A stretch of DNA of 64,000 nucleotides, taken from Auanema rhodensis. Lineage: Eukaryota; Nematoda; Chromadorea; Rhabditida; Rhabditidae. The position numbers were made by a program, and so were the translations under genes. The stretch spans positions 15,872,001-15,936,000 of the forward strand of contig OZ059897.1 of assembly GCA_964057225.1 (NCBI GenBank), in the 5' to 3' direction. Every line of letters begins with the position of its first letter. The stretch's first letter is position 1. Below are positions 1-12,948 of the stretch, one piece after another. The notes below the pieces were generated by a model. That model did no database searches, was not told where the DNA came from, and saw nothing but the letters and a program-made list of their open reading frames with translations.

Positions 1-45
1 CAACAATCACTATCTCTTGATGCCGTGTTGAGGGATGATTTGCCC
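1..45 (+). CDS. 3' end of an upstream coding exon, probably din-1 long isoform (partial)
   Basis: The first 45 bases read as 15 open codons ending in a proline codon, followed by a perfect splice donor (GTAAGT at 46-51). This looks like the last part of a coding exon that starts before the window. The simplest reading is that it belongs to a longer isoform of the SPOC-domain gene that follows on the same strand. C. elegans din-1 is known to have long and short forms. The exon ends in phase 0, and I could not find an unambiguous phase-matched acceptor leading into the downstream coding exon, so the link is inferred. A separate upstream gene is the alternative. Confidence 0.4.
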
Positions 46-958
46 GTAAGTTTCGATGTGTTTACTATTTTGTTTGTGTGCCTGCAACTCCTCCATGTGC
101 CGGGGTGCAGGCTGGCACCGCGAACGCCGTTTTCACTTCATCTTTTGGTTGTCTTGTGTCTCTCTCGTTCTCAAGCGATCAGGCTGCTGGGACAGCAGCA
201 GCCCTGTCCTTCCCTCCCCCAGGCCGATTGCCCCCTCTCTCTTTTTCTTTCTCATCTCACTTCATCGTGTTCTCTCTCTCCTCCCCACATTGCACGTTCG
301 TGTTTGTTGAGGGGGCCGCTTCGCAACCGCTCGCGCTCTGTCCTTTCTTTCAGGACATAGTAAGTACCAGCCAGCCAGCCGCATTGACTGTCTCACTTTT
401 CTCTTATCCTCTCCAATACTAAACTGTTCTCTCATTCGATTAACTCGTCGTCAGCGCGCTCCGTCCGGCGTATAGTGCCTCTCTATCGTCTTTGCCCCAC
501 TCGTTCTATAGATTCTCTTCATTGCTACATAGTTAGAGCTTGGTTTTTGGTTCAAACGACAGACACGCAGAATTCTCAGGTTGTCTGACTATCAGCTCCT
601 CCCAGCCAACTATTTGTTGGCCGTTTAGAACGCTGTCCATATTTTGCATCAGCAGCATAGTCTCCCGGCGTGGGACATGATTCGTCTCAAGTAAACCACA
701 TCTACCTCACCTTTACCTCCAACTACCTCAACTCATCTACCTCATTTGCTGTCCTCACTGGACTAAGCAGGTTTTCTTTTTTCCCTGTACAAATATCGTC
801 CTTAGGAACTTATTCGTATATCCCAGTTTTCCTCTGTGCTTATAGCTGGTAACTATATTCTTATTACCTTTTGCTGTATCAAACGGATATTCTGTGAACT
901 ACCTCTACTTATTCGCCTCCATTCGAGATCTCTTACGCAAATTCTTTTATTTTCTTTT
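46..958 (+). promoter_or_regulatory. intron of the long form and probable internal promoter/5' leader of the short form
   Basis: No long coding region is supported here. The stretch is pyrimidine-rich (many CTCTCT and TTCTC runs), as is typical of nematode promoters and leaders. A possible 6-base microexon lies at 353-358: it follows a good acceptor (CTTTCAG) and precedes a perfect donor (GTAAGT), and keeps phase 0 with the preceding exon. Possible acceptors also occur near 768-770 and 816-823. The in-frame extension upstream of the ATG at 959 begins only with GTG and is leucine/isoleucine-rich, so I treat it as untranslated. Confidence 0.35.
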
Positions 959-3007
959 ATGAGCTCTAGCGGAATTCCTATTGATTCGACCAAACGTGCT
1001 CGAAAGTCATCTGAACCTCAGAGAATTGTCTTGAATCCTATAAAATCTCCTTCTACGATGAACTCTAACAATACTCCGTTTTCCTCACTCGGTGATATTT
1101 CATTGGCACAGCTGCAAGCAGCTATCAACGGAGCTTCTGCATCCAACGGTGCCGCTCAAACTACGGATCAAACCATGATCTTTAACCTGGCCAGTGCCAT
1201 TGCTATGAACAGTTTTCTAACTTTGCCAAATCCTAATAACCCTCTCATTGCGAATGTGGCTAAAATGATTCTAAGTTTGAATGTTCTTAATCAGCAAAAT
1301 GATTTGCTTGGAAGCAACAATCGTACTGATCCTTCTCAGTTAGGCAGTGCATTGATGTCGCCAATGCTCCTTCAGCAGTATGCTTCCACAATTGGAAGAG
1401 GCCAACCTTCGCAATCTGCAGCTGCATCTACTCCACAGCAAGCACTGCCGACGTCACAACCGACTTCACTAGGCTCTTTCCAACAACCACTGAAGAATTC
1501 ATCGGAGAACCAGCGCAAGCGATCGCTCGGAAACGAGCACACAGCTCTAGATACTAGCGCAAAGCGGGTCTTTGGCGAAACTGGCGCTGGAGCTGTAGAT
1601 AATCAGCCGGCTGTGCCGGTATCCAAAGACGACATCGAGAATTCACTTATTCGAATTCTTAATGAAGAGATTTATAACATATATGATGAGACTTTAAAAT
1701 CGGAACCCCAAGATCCGCCATCATCTCCTGGACAAGCTGCATTGATATCTGAAAGCAGACAGAGTAGTGGCTCCGATAGTAAAGGAGTATGCCGGTCAAC
1801 TCCTAATGAAGAAATTCCTATCGAATCAATGAGTCTTTTTGAAATTCTTGATTTACTCACTAGTGAAACTTCCGCAGATATTAGCTCATCAGGATCTGCT
1901 TTCCGGAAAGTTTCCAGCAAATCTGAAATTGGTTCTATTGCTAGTAGTTCATCGGATTCATCTCAGTGGGGGAATACTATCTCTCCTCCAAACAGCTCTC
2001 CCCAATCCTTTGCTGAATTGTCCCCTTTGTCTAATGATACACAAGCTCTGATTCAAGAAGTTGTGCTCAACCTCAAAAGTTCCATCGAGTCTGAAAAAGA
2101 GGTTTGTTCTTGCTTTCATGCAATTTTGTCCTACGAAGCCCTCAACAACTCTGTCGTTCTTTCTATATGTCCTTTATTGGCCTTGGTTTGTTTACTGCTT
2201 CCACGTTGTTTGAATGCGCTATGCGATTTTATCGGTTCAGCTGCAATTTCAAAAATGTTGGGCCCTGAGAACTTTAGAGAACCAAGAAAACATCGAACAA
2301 TTTTCATGTTTTGTCCAAAATCAAAACATTTTATTCCTCTTTCTCATTGATTTTTGCAGGCACAATTCCCAGTATTATGGCGTGGGCAAATTTTGATGAA
2401 GCAGCATGAGACATTGGTCCAAATGCACCTAATTCAAGGCCGAAAGGACTTTGTAACCGATTGCCTTGGCGATTTGGTTGATCAAGCTACCATCCGAAGC
2501 AATGGACCGAAACCGAATATGCGTATTAATCAGCGCATGCGGGCTGACAACAGCCACGTACAGAGTGAGTTAATTCGAAACCTTGGCAATATAATTTCCT
2601 GATTATTTGTAGATCTGCTGCTGAAATTAAACAACGGGTTCGGAAGTGCTTGTCTATGTGTACCTATTGGTTTCACTAGAGAGGAATGTAACATTAATAA
2701 CGACGCTATGAAAACTCAATTTATGGACTATTTCTCCAGCAAAGGCGCTGCTGGAATTGCAAATATTCCTCGAAGTGTAAGTTTTACTGAGATCGTGTGG
2801 ATTTTTATTTTTTATTTTCAGGAAAAGATTCCAGCAAGCCTCGTATATGTATTCCCTCCAAATGATTTCACTGAGAGCTACATGAAGACATATTCCGAAA
2901 GTTTATTCGAACGAATACGCCGTGCTGCCCAAAACGGCGTTGTCCCTTACCTTTTTCTAGTAATTGTTCCTTCTGATGAACCTTCCACCACTGCCCAAAC
3001 TGACTAG
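959..3007 (+). CDS. din-1: SPOC-domain transcriptional corepressor, DIN-1/SHARP-like (short form)
   Basis: Exons 959-2101, 2360-2564, 2613-2776 and 2822-3007 join in frame to give 565 residues. The first 381 residues are low-complexity (Ser, Asn, Gln, Pro) with basic patches. The last three exons (residues about 382-565) match the SPOC fold of Spen/SHARP/RBM15 proteins: a FPVLWRG start, an RINQRMR basic segment that in SPOC contacts acidic corepressor tails, and a C-terminal LVYVFPPNDF strand. SPOC proteins recruit SMRT/NCoR-type corepressors. In C. elegans DIN-1 works with the nuclear receptor DAF-12 in lipid, dauer and lifespan control. No RRM is encoded in this part, consistent with a short isoform. 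The start at 959 is the first ATG after the leader. Orthology to din-1 rests on the SPOC match and architecture, not on a search. Confidence 0.72.
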
Positions 3008-4662
3008 TCATTCTCCTGTTCTATTTGTAGCTGATATTATAGTTTAAGCGTTAAGTGAAATAGGTTAGTATGGGACAACGAGCACATACGGTTTTTCCCG
3101 GTTTGTATTATACATATTTACACTTTCTATCTCTATAACTCTAACAGGTACATTTGTTGTTTTACTTTATTTTTCCTCGTTTTGTTTGTTGTTCAGTGTC
3201 TTATACATGTTTGTCTTCTATATTCGTGCGATAGCGACTACCATTTATAGTTTTCCTTCAACTAAATATTTTCTCCTGTGAGTGCGTTGTATTTATGCCC
3301 CCTTCCCTTTCCTATTTCCATTTTTCCCAATAACCAAATAACAATTTATACATCTTCTATACAAAAATTACCTGACCCTACCCCAGTTACCCCCGTTGTC
3401 CCTCCATTTTCATCTCAGCTTTTATTAAAATTCTGTAGTTTTTGTATCATATGTTTGGTTATCGTTGTCGGCTTTCCTTGCCGCATGCTCAGAGATATAA
3501 AAATAAATTATAATATAATTGAGTTTTTTTTCTTTTATTTGGTAATAGATATTCGTGTATATTGTTTTTTATTCCCTACATAAAGTGCTACTAATCGATA
3601 TCAGCACAAAAATCGATGGCATCTCTTCAATGAGCGCTTATCAGCATTAGTGGAGCGCTCAGAGGTTTCTAGATAAGCGTCTAAGAACTCCAGGTTTGTT
3701 ACCGATAGATGACCCTTAAGTTTAAATTTTCTTGAATAGTATGATTGTTCCAAGATAAGAATTGTGATGTTATGCTTAAAGAAGTAATCCTCGAAATAGT
3801 ACATTCATTCGTGCATGTTTGTTACATTTGCCGTTCGTTCGTCCTCATTTCTTCTCCCTTTGCTGCTTCGTCCGGAGGGAAATTGTTGCGAATGAATTGA
3901 CATACGGCCTCTGTATGTCCGTCTGAATGTCTATTTGTTGGGCCTCAACATGCTTGCATCGCTCTTTTCAATGACATTGGTAGAAACGGATCTATACGTT
4001 TTGGAGGAAGGGAAGGCCACAAGCCTCTTGTGCGAGTATGTCACTCTTCCAATGCCATAGTGTCTTTTTTTTGCTTTTGTGGCTTATTTTCTACGCTCGC
4101 TCTGCCCATTACACAGAGAAGGAAAGGATATGAAAAAAGAGAAAGAGGTGAGTAGGGCAAACTAGAGAACGAGTGAGACAGAGAAACAAGGGTGAACGGA
4201 AGACTACGAATGAAATTAGAGAATGTGAAATAGCGGAGAAGCGAGAGTAAGGATAAAGTTATGTTGCGTTGGTTTTGACCAAAGGGCCTTTGAGTCCATA
4301 AACGATGGCGGTTTGAGTCAAAGAACACGACAAAGAACGAAAAGACAAGACTTCTTTGTATACAAAATGAGAACAACATCTGTTTGAGAAGAAATAAAGA
4401 GCAAAAGAACAAGAAAAGTAAAGGCAAGAAAATCGACACAACATGTAAGGTAGATACACAGATCTAATTTCTATCACCAAGTTTAAAGATAAATTACTTT
4501 CAGAAACTATGTTTACGTATGACTATTATAACATCAATTGAAGCGGAGACTAGTTATGATCACAAGTAGTTCTTAGGATTGCTCTTCTGTTCCAAACAAC
4601 ATATCTCTTCATATAGTAAGATGTTTTTTATGTTTTCCCATGTCTCCTTATGATATACTACA
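3008..4662. other. convergent intergenic region (3' UTRs)
   Basis: The region lies between two convergent genes. The + strand 3' UTR contains AATAAA-like signals near 3500. From 4050 to 4450 the + strand is strongly purine-rich, which opens spurious Phe/Leu/Ser-rich frames on the other strand. I see no gene, tRNA or ordered repeat. Confidence 0.5.
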
Positions 4663-7600
4663 CTAAAGCGTCTTGAGCTTCGAGATGCCCAGCTTATCGG
4701 CCAAATCGTTCTGCAACAAAAGACAGGTAATTAGATGTGGAACAATAAGAACTGGAAAAGTCCTAACCAATGAAACCGATGATAATAGAAAAAAAGAAAA
4801 GAAAAGTTGATACGAACCGCGAATTGAATTTGGTTTGGATGATAAGGTATACCTCCAAGACTGGTGACCAACTCCTCGTGACGTCTTTCCATATCACCAG
4901 GGACTTCTACAGCATTGCCAGCTTCAGACTGAAAATAGCTGCATATACGCTGACCAATCATCAGTTTTTGTGTATTGACTTCAAGCTTCAAGCACAAATT
5001 CAATATATTTCATTTTTTAATATATTTTAAAGCTTCCTCTGCTCGAAAGTAGTGTCAATACTACCATTCCTTTTTTAGATTCAATCTCTAGTTTGACCCA
5101 AATGCGAAGGTCGACTGTTGGGGGCGCTGGGTGTTACTCCGTCAACTATTTCAGTTGGGTTAAAATGAGATAAAAAGAACAGAAGAGAAACAAAGATAGA
5201 AAAGAAAGAAGAACTAGAGAACGACAGCGAAACGGATGATTCGTTTTTCATTTCTTCAGTTCTGTTCAGATCAATCTTCTTCCACTCTGGCTCGTCATCT
5301 CAACTTACTATTCCTAAACATCGAGTACGAGTGTATTTTTTCTTATTTCTCTTTAATCTTTTTTATTTCGTTGTCGGCTTTTTGCTCAATAACCATGTTT
5401 CAGATTGCCCTCTTTCGATGAGGTCATGCAAGAATAAAAACAACTCATACGTCATGGCCAGCTGTACCATAGACTAGTGCATTCAAGGGACTGCTACTTC
5501 TACTCTTGCAATTAGCCAACACGAGATGGGAAAAAGATCATTTCAAGAATCATTTTCAAATTTGGTGCTTAACAAGCATAAGAAAACTTTCAAAACTTGA
5601 ATAAAAAAATCAGGGATTTATAATGTATAAATGCATAGTATTTGAGTCTCAGTTTGAAATTTTCTCTCAAATTGTTGCGTTGCAAAAGGTACAAGGTCAC
5701 CATTAACTGTGGGATCTTTGGAAAACCATCGTTTCACTCTATTCACATGCTTTCACATCGTGTGCCATCAACTCTGCAAGAGAAGCGGCAAATGTAACAT
5801 TGGAAATATACTCGTGTTAAATGGAGAATGTTATAACACAAGAGAAATAGACAGAGAGATAGATAGACAGATAGGAAATAAGAGCGGTGTGTATTTCACA
5901 ACACAATAATTCCTCATCATCATCATCATCATCATCATCACCAACGTTGATGTCGTCGACATCACTCCCCAAATCATCAACAGCCACAGCATCCTGTCTC
6001 ATATTATGCTTTCCTCTAATCGCATTGCTTACTATTACCTCTCATGGATATGTTATATCTCTTTCACTACATGTATGCATTATATTCATGCTGTATCTCA
6101 CCTGAGGCAATTCACGCATTGTTTTCATCAATTCTTGAATGCGGTCTGAAAATCCTGGAGCAAACGCATTGGGATCAACAGCAATAAAGCATTGGCCCTG
6201 AAAGAAAATGAATAGAAGATGCTGACGGGATCGACATAGAAAAGGCAAAGACTGAGTAGATATATGTATCTTTGAAAGTGGGACAGGAAAGCAAAGACAA
6301 GTTGAGGAACTTCGAAAATGTCAAGTGGCATTACTAATGCATGCTTTATTAATTACAGAATAGAGACACACGCAAAAAATAATTGATTCAATGTGTTGAA
6401 TAGAGAAATAAACAAGAAGAAGTATGAGAACGCTTCAAATATTCTTTTCTATTGCGAACCAAAAATGATATAATAAGGGTGAGAGTATTTCTATTCAAAG
6501 TTCTATGCAGAATCTCGACCGTATGCAGCATGGGAACTAACTACCCAAATTAGGATGAGAACACAGATTTACAAGAATTACTTTTGCTCCCACACTTTAG
6601 CTTTCGTTGGTCAAATTACCAATAGCGCCAGATGTCAACAGCGAATACATTACAAATTTAGAAAGCAAAAAAAAAAACAAAGATTTTTGTACTTTCTGAT
6701 ATTAACAGTACTAAAATCTGGTTCAGAAATCATCTTTACGCCAAAGATTGACGAGAGTATGACAAATGACAATGTTCGTTATGATCATGGAAAAGGGTAC
6801 AGCTAAACAACACCCAACCAATCAAAAAGCTTCAAAGAACTTCGAATATAACAAAATCAGTTCATCAAAGGAACACATATTCCCTGATTGTCAGCTATGT
6901 TTAAATCATGATGAAATGATCTTATTTTATATTTATCACTTTGTATCATTGTTAATGTTCCCAATTATATCCCTTTTCTGCATCGGACAGCATTGATCAT
7001 ATATTGATGCTATGTATGATAATCCAATTCTACTTAATTTGGTAGTATGTCTTTCGGAAATATAGAAGCTTTGACCGCAATTTGGAAATATCACCACAAC
7101 ACAAGCAAATTTACTATTGCCAGGTATCTATGCAGATAGCTGTTCGACGAGGGAGAGGAAACAAAATGAAGGGCTAAGGGGTGTTGGTAAAAGGGAGCGG
7201 CAAAGGAAAACCAAGAAATATGAACGAGGGGTTTCGATGGCAAATATTCCAAAAAGATGCAAAAAGAAGACTAAAAAACAGAGATCTCACAAAGAAATTA
7301 GTTGAAGTTTGATATATGCAATAAAACTGAGAAAGAAAATCAATTTTACACAAAGTTATAATCAAAAGAAAAAATTTAACTAAGGAGAAAAAAAGGAATA
7401 AACAACAAACATACCAAATCTGCGTCCTCGGTTGAACTCATCCATTTACGAACATTAGGGCCCCAATGAGCTCCGCCAAGAATTCCACAAAATATTTCTA
7501 CCAAAGCACATAAGCCATAACCTTTGTAACCACCTGAAAAAAATTCTTCTTTGCGATAGCTTCCGGAAAAACAAACAAACCGCTTAATTCAGTTCCACCA

Positions 7601-10600
7601 AGAGGAAGTAGTCCACCACCCTGAAGGATTTTTTCAGGATTTTCCGATCGCTTTCCACCCTATATGATAAGAAAAAAAATTCTCAAAAAAAATAATAATA
7701 TATATTGCACCTTCTCAACTCCCCATGATTCTGGAACAGTCTGACCTTTTCGTTTAGCTATTTCAATCTAAAAATTCAAAAAATTAAAGTAACTTTAAAA
7801 TGCAAGATGAAAACATAAAGTTTAAAGCTATTTAGCAGATTAAAACCCTGGTAAGTTCATATACATATAAGCAGATGTACGAACTTCAACTGGAATATTT
7901 CACTTATAGCTCAGTGAAAGTTCACGTAATCAGTTTAGCTTTATGCTATAACAAGTTTTCATTTATAATTGCAGTTCAGAATTTTAGAAAAACATATTTT
8001 GAAAAAAAAATTCAGAAATTTGAAAACTGAGACTTTGCTAACTGAATTACTGAGTACAAACCCAACAACAGGAAAAAAAATCTTAAACCAATTGAATGAA
8101 TGCTTGAGAACAAATCCTCCTGAATAATAAATGCCATGGAGATAGCTCTTTAAAAAATTAACAATGGAAATCAAGCGATATTCCAAGTTCTTTATCAAGA
8201 CTTTTATTTTCTTCCTCCGTTGTCGTATCTTCAATTGTTAAGAAGTCTCAAAAGTAGATTGACGCAATTCCTAGGGGCTATTGGGGTCAACTGAACTGAC
8301 ACCACCTTATCTAGTCCGGAAAGCCACAACGTATAAACATATTCTCCAGACTGTTCTCGGGATCACCATACCATCACATACATTCTTCTCTTCTATGTAG
8401 TATGCACCTGTTAATCTCCATATATATAATTTCGAATCTATTATAATTGCATATATATCGTTAAGCTGGAAAACACAATTCCATTTTATTAAAATTATCC
8501 CATTTTTCTAATTTTCAACCATTTTCTTGTTAAATTCTGAAGTAAATTATTGACAAAATTTCGAATTAATTATATCATAGGACTCAGCTGATAATCTGTG
8601 TTGAACAGAAATCAAGGAACAAATATATTTCAATTCCTTCATGGGTTGAAATACAAGTATTTACAAGTTGACAAAATAGTGAGATAAAGCAATAGATTCG
8701 AACAAATTGCCATATCAAAAGCCTCCTAACCAGTATTTTTCTTTTAACATCCAGTTGTTACATCATTGTTTTTCTCCAAAAACCAATTGGCTGATTTACT
8801 TATTTCCAATCTTATACATACGTGCTGGCTACAATATTCCAATTTTTCTTTTTATAGAGCTATTTCGTGAAAGAGAAGATCTCTTTTCCTGAATTTCGGA
8901 AAATGGACAATGAGACTCGCAGGACACTATCCGAAGTGCCACAGTATAGCATGTCAAACAATGGAAAACTGATTTCCATTATACACAGCTGGATCATAAG
9001 CCAAATTTGTCAGCCATTCATTAATCGGTAAGCTACTTTTTCATTCTCTAATCTTTTAATTCTCAACCATTTATTTCAATTATTACAGTTTTCTGTCAAC
9101 TGTCATTGATAAATCTACTGAAAATCTATGTCTAATGATACCGATAACCAAAAGCCAGCGTCATTTTGGGCGAACAGATTATGAAGCCAATAATAATAAT
9201 GAAAAGGGGTAACCGAGCATAAAATTGAAATTTACATATAACTAAAATCAAATTTGTGAATTAAGACGAACTATTTGCGAAAAATTTTAGCAATTTGTAC
9301 AATTAATTAATAAACATTTTAGGCCAAACGATATAGTGACACTATATATCGACAACCCTCTCTGGATGACTTGGAAATTGCTATTAGACCCAAAAATGGG
9401 TTTAGGAGAATCATATATGGATGGCGCTTGGAGGGCAACACCCAGTCCTAAAGATTTTCTGGATGTTCTCATTCGCGCAAAAAGTAAGTCAAACTCAAAA
9501 GGTTTTAATCGATTTCTGCAAGATTCAGTGCTATTTAATACAGAAGAACATGAAATTGATACTAACACAAAGAGAAAACTAATATTCCCCTTTCCAGAAC
9601 AAACCTCTCGGAAACAGCTAGAACAGAGCTCTAATTCGATTAAAATCAAACAATATTTTCTGACAACGACTATGAAGGTGATTAGAAATGTTGCTTGGTT
9701 CGTCAACTACGTCCTCCATAGACTTCGTGACAACACCGTATATCAGAGTGCGAAAAACATCGAAGGTATATCGAAAATCTTTGTCTATTCATGGACATCG
9801 AAGGTCAATGAATAGTTAGAACAACATTGGGAACTTGAATACCATTCAAAAACTTTGACTTAATTGATTACGAACTTTTGAAAATAGAGGGATCAAATTA
9901 TTACAAGATAAATTTCAGACCATTATGATCTCGGAAATGATATGTTTGAGATTTTCTTAGATGAATCTATGACTTATTCTTGCGCTATTTTTGAAGGCAA
10001 GCATTAACTTTCTTGAACATTCATTATGATCAGTACAGATACCGTCAAGCCTCATTTGATGTCCTTAAGAGATGCTCAATACAAGAAAATTGATATTCTC
10101 ATTGATATGCTGGACTTAACAGCGGATCATCATGTTCTAGAGATTGGCTGTGGTTGGGGAGCTTTCGCTATTCGGGCAGTTCAAGTACGTTATTCTTGTT
10201 CAAATCGAAATGGCATGACAAAGGAATTTTTTTAGAGAACTGGCTGCAAGTGGACCGGCTTAACTATATCTCATGAGCAATTAGCTTGGGGACAGGAAAA
10301 GGTTAGAAAGGCTGGTCTGGAAGAAAATATTACATTATTGTATAGAGACTACAGGTTACACATATCGCCACTGTATATATTTTACATATACATATTATTC
10401 TAGAAACGAGACGGGTACATATGATAGAGTTGTGTCAGTAGAGATGGTTGAAGCAGTTGGACAAGCATTCCTTGGACAATATTTCCAAATAATTTCAGAC
10501 CGCTTGAAGCCAGATGGAAAAGCTGTCTTACAAGTAAAACGTTTTCTTTTTCGACAAAAGGGAGCCAGTTTGTTTAAGGGAATTGTTTGCCCAGATTCAT

Positions 10601-12511
10601 ACTATGAGAGGTACTGTCGATCATCAGATTTCATTAAAAAGCATATCTTCCCTGGAGGACATATGCCATCTCGAGGTATTTCCATAGTAGACTATGCAAT
10701 AATTTTCTAACATTTTTTTACCTCTATAGGAGCTATTCGTCTTAATTTACCCAAAAACATTCAATATATGGAAGAACGCAGCATTGGGCTTCATTATTCT
10801 TGCACTTTGGACCGTTGGTTCAAGTAAGATAAATACAATTTCATTGATTAAATACAAAATTATAGAACATGGATAGAGCGTAAACCAGAATTGAAAGAAT
10901 TAGGAATTTCAGATAAATTCCACAGAAAATGGCAATTTTACTTTTGTTTATGCTCTTCACTATTTCTACATGGGCATATTGATACTATCCAATTCTCATT
11001 GAAGAAAAATAGAACAAACTAGGAACTATGGAAATCTGTCATAGCTTTAATGCACTAATATTCGATCATTATCATTCTTTTTATTAATAAATTAATACCC
11101 AAGCGTACCTTTCCAACAGCCACCGTAGTTGTGGCCATATCCAGAACAAATGAGTCATTGTTCAATCCTTTAGCAGCTAAACTTAAAGGATTTGTACCAA
11201 GTGCTGGCTTTGCAGCTCTTGTTGGATAGCAGACTGGTGATGTATTAGTAAATGCCAATCCCTGAAGTATCGAAGATACTGATTGTAAAGTCAATACTAT
11301 ATTACCATAAGACCTTCATTCATCGCTCTCATAGAATAGTGAGCAGCAATACCAAAGTGATTGGATCCTTAGACAACATTTTAAAAAACGTTAGAATAAT
11401 ATTACACCTTTTGCCACAACCCATCCTACACCTACATCCTTAGCTTTCTTAACTGCTAAATCCATACAGAAGTTTCCGACAACAGGACCAAGAAGATTGT
11501 TCCCATTTACCCAACCTGACGCGGCTTTTTCCTAAAAAACCAACTTGCCAAATCTAATAAAATGTTATTACTAACATTTAGAATGCTCGGAACGCCAGCA
11601 CCAGCTGTGACTCCCTGCTGTAGATCTCTTACATACATATCTAAAGTTAAATCTGTTCTCCCATTAAATCAATGATATACAGACCTAATCTGTTAAGTCC
11701 ATGACTGTAATGACCTCGAACATCACCGGCAACCAAAACTTCAGCCAGTTGAGCAGCATGTGATTGATTAGCGCCAGCCGTTTCTATGCACCTTTTCATG
11801 AAGTTTAGCATCTGTTAGTGAACGATACAAATGGAACTATAAATCCTAATAACTTACTTCATCGTATTTTACCACTTGATCATCTGCTTGAACTTGAGAT
11901 GCGAAAAATCTCGGTTGAGCCAATGCGCGGAGCGCACTGATTTTTCCATAGCAGAACCCTGTATTTTATTGCTTACTGATCTAATCGTACGATAAGTAAA
12001 GATGATTTTCGATGTTCATATTTTAGAAAGTAATATGAGGCTATTAAAAGGTTATCACCTGGTGATAGAAGTGCACATTATTCCATATAGCATGCTCTGT
12101 AAGGTTATCGAAAACAAGAAAACTTATAATTGTTCGAAGTTTTAAACTATAGCTGTTAAAAAACTCCACTTAAGTGTATCGTTCTAGATGATACGGAACT
12201 GAAGGTCAAAATTCTGACACATGTCAAGAACTTCAAGTATACACTCAGAGATGTATAATTGGAATAACATTAATGGAATAACTCAAAACGTTAACTATTT
12301 GAGCAAATTTGAAATGTCTTAAAATTGATATATTGTTGATCATCATCATTATTGATAAAAATAAATTTTTTTTATCGAACTGCACTATACAGTTCAAGAA
12401 GCAGGGCTTACAATTTAATTGGATTCAATAACTATATTCAACTAATTATGTGATAAGAAACTTTAAATAAATGAAACTTTAAAAGAAATCACCTGCACGT
12501 GTTACTAACAT
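4663..12511 (-). CDS. Ldh_2-family malate/L-lactate dehydrogenase, probably mitochondrial
   Basis: Thirteen exons on the - strand join in frame to 386 residues: 12493-12511, 11858-11958, 11685-11811, 11576-11640, 11408-11531, 11306-11367, 11109-11261, 7711-7767, 7581-7659, 7415-7533, 6102-6197, 4818-4928 and 4663-4710. Family marks are [13 protein letters not shown] (with the conserved His), the motif [15 protein letters not shown], and [17 protein letters not shown]-type glycine-rich nucleotide-binding sequence near residue 280. The family (PF02615) makes NAD(P)-dependent 2-oxoacid reductases. About the first 28 residues are basic, aromatic and free of acidic residues, which suggests a mitochondrial leader on a protein otherwise of normal family length. 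The 3.3 kb intron 7768-11108 contains a whole gene on the opposite strand. Two other introns (4929-6101 and 6198-7414) are also over 1 kb. Substrate cannot be told from sequence alone. Confidence 0.88.
5914..5940 (+). repeat. (TCA)9 microsatellite
   Basis: Nine uninterrupted TCA units lie in an intron of the Ldh_2 gene. Just upstream (5845-5880) is an imperfect GATA/GACA-rich stretch. Both are probably length-polymorphic. Confidence 0.9.
8903..11022 (+). CDS. cyclopropane-fatty-acyl-phospholipid synthase-like SAM methyltransferase, nested in an intron
   Basis: Ten exons join in frame to 502 residues: 8903-9027, 9089-9208, 9323-9765, 9919-9996, 10039-10184, 10236-10354, 10404-10533, 10579-10675, 10730-10823 and 10866-11022. 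The order of motifs is that of bacterial and plant CFA synthases: [32 protein letters not shown] (phospholipid and active-site region), the SAM-binding loop VLEIGCGWG near residue 287, SVEMVEAVG near 355, then [15 protein letters not shown]. The enzyme family adds a methylene group from S-adenosylmethionine across double bonds of membrane acyl chains; related enzymes add methyl or make mycolic-type changes, so the product is uncertain. The intron after 9996 uses a GC donor. Its ten-exon structure shows it is a resident eukaryotic gene, not bacterial contamination. It lies wholly inside the 7768-11108 intron of the Ldh_2 gene, on the opposite strand. Confidence 0.88.
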
Positions 12512-12948
12512 CTTGCTATCGCTGTAATGTCGACTGATCTATTGATACATTGAAAAGAGATGGTTCAAACATAAACTGCTCTGTGGCTAAAAAAATCTGC
12601 TCGAATGCTAATTTTGGGACTGGTATACTGAAGTGCTAGGGTATGTTCAGCTGATTTTTTGATCTTATATAGCTTGAACTATCTTGAATTTTAATATTTT
12701 GTTTTCTGTAAAGTAAGATTTATGAACTTATTGACATACTATGTAATTTTTAAACTTTTTTATTTAATTTTTATTAAAAATAGGTATATTCTTCAACATT
12801 ACATACAGTATACCATTTTATAAATTATGTTTTTCTTGTGTTAAGCTTAATATCTCAGTTTTTGGCGATATTAATGATACTTGCAATATAAAAAAATACA
12901 AATTCTAGATTTTCTCAAAGCCCTTGATTTATCAGTCTTTGATAAATA
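12512..12948. promoter_or_regulatory. divergent promoter region
   Basis: These 437 bases separate the start codons of the Ldh_2 gene (-) and RRP12 (+), so they should hold both promoters. The sequence is AT-rich with T-runs near 12750-12800. I see no recognisable operator-like motif. Confidence 0.4.

Noticed and set aside
836-958. In-frame upstream extension of the din-1-like coding exon
   Set aside because: It opens only at GTG, is Ile/Leu/Cys-rich unlike the Ser/Asn-rich protein that follows, and lies in the pyrimidine-rich leader.
4041-4480. Phe/Leu/Ser-rich frames on the - strand
   Set aside because: They mirror a purine-rich low-complexity stretch of the + strand and have no splice or family support.
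8903-11022. CFA synthase as bacterial contamination
   Set aside because: Nine spliceosomal introns with local-type borders and identical AT-rich composition show it is part of the worm genome.
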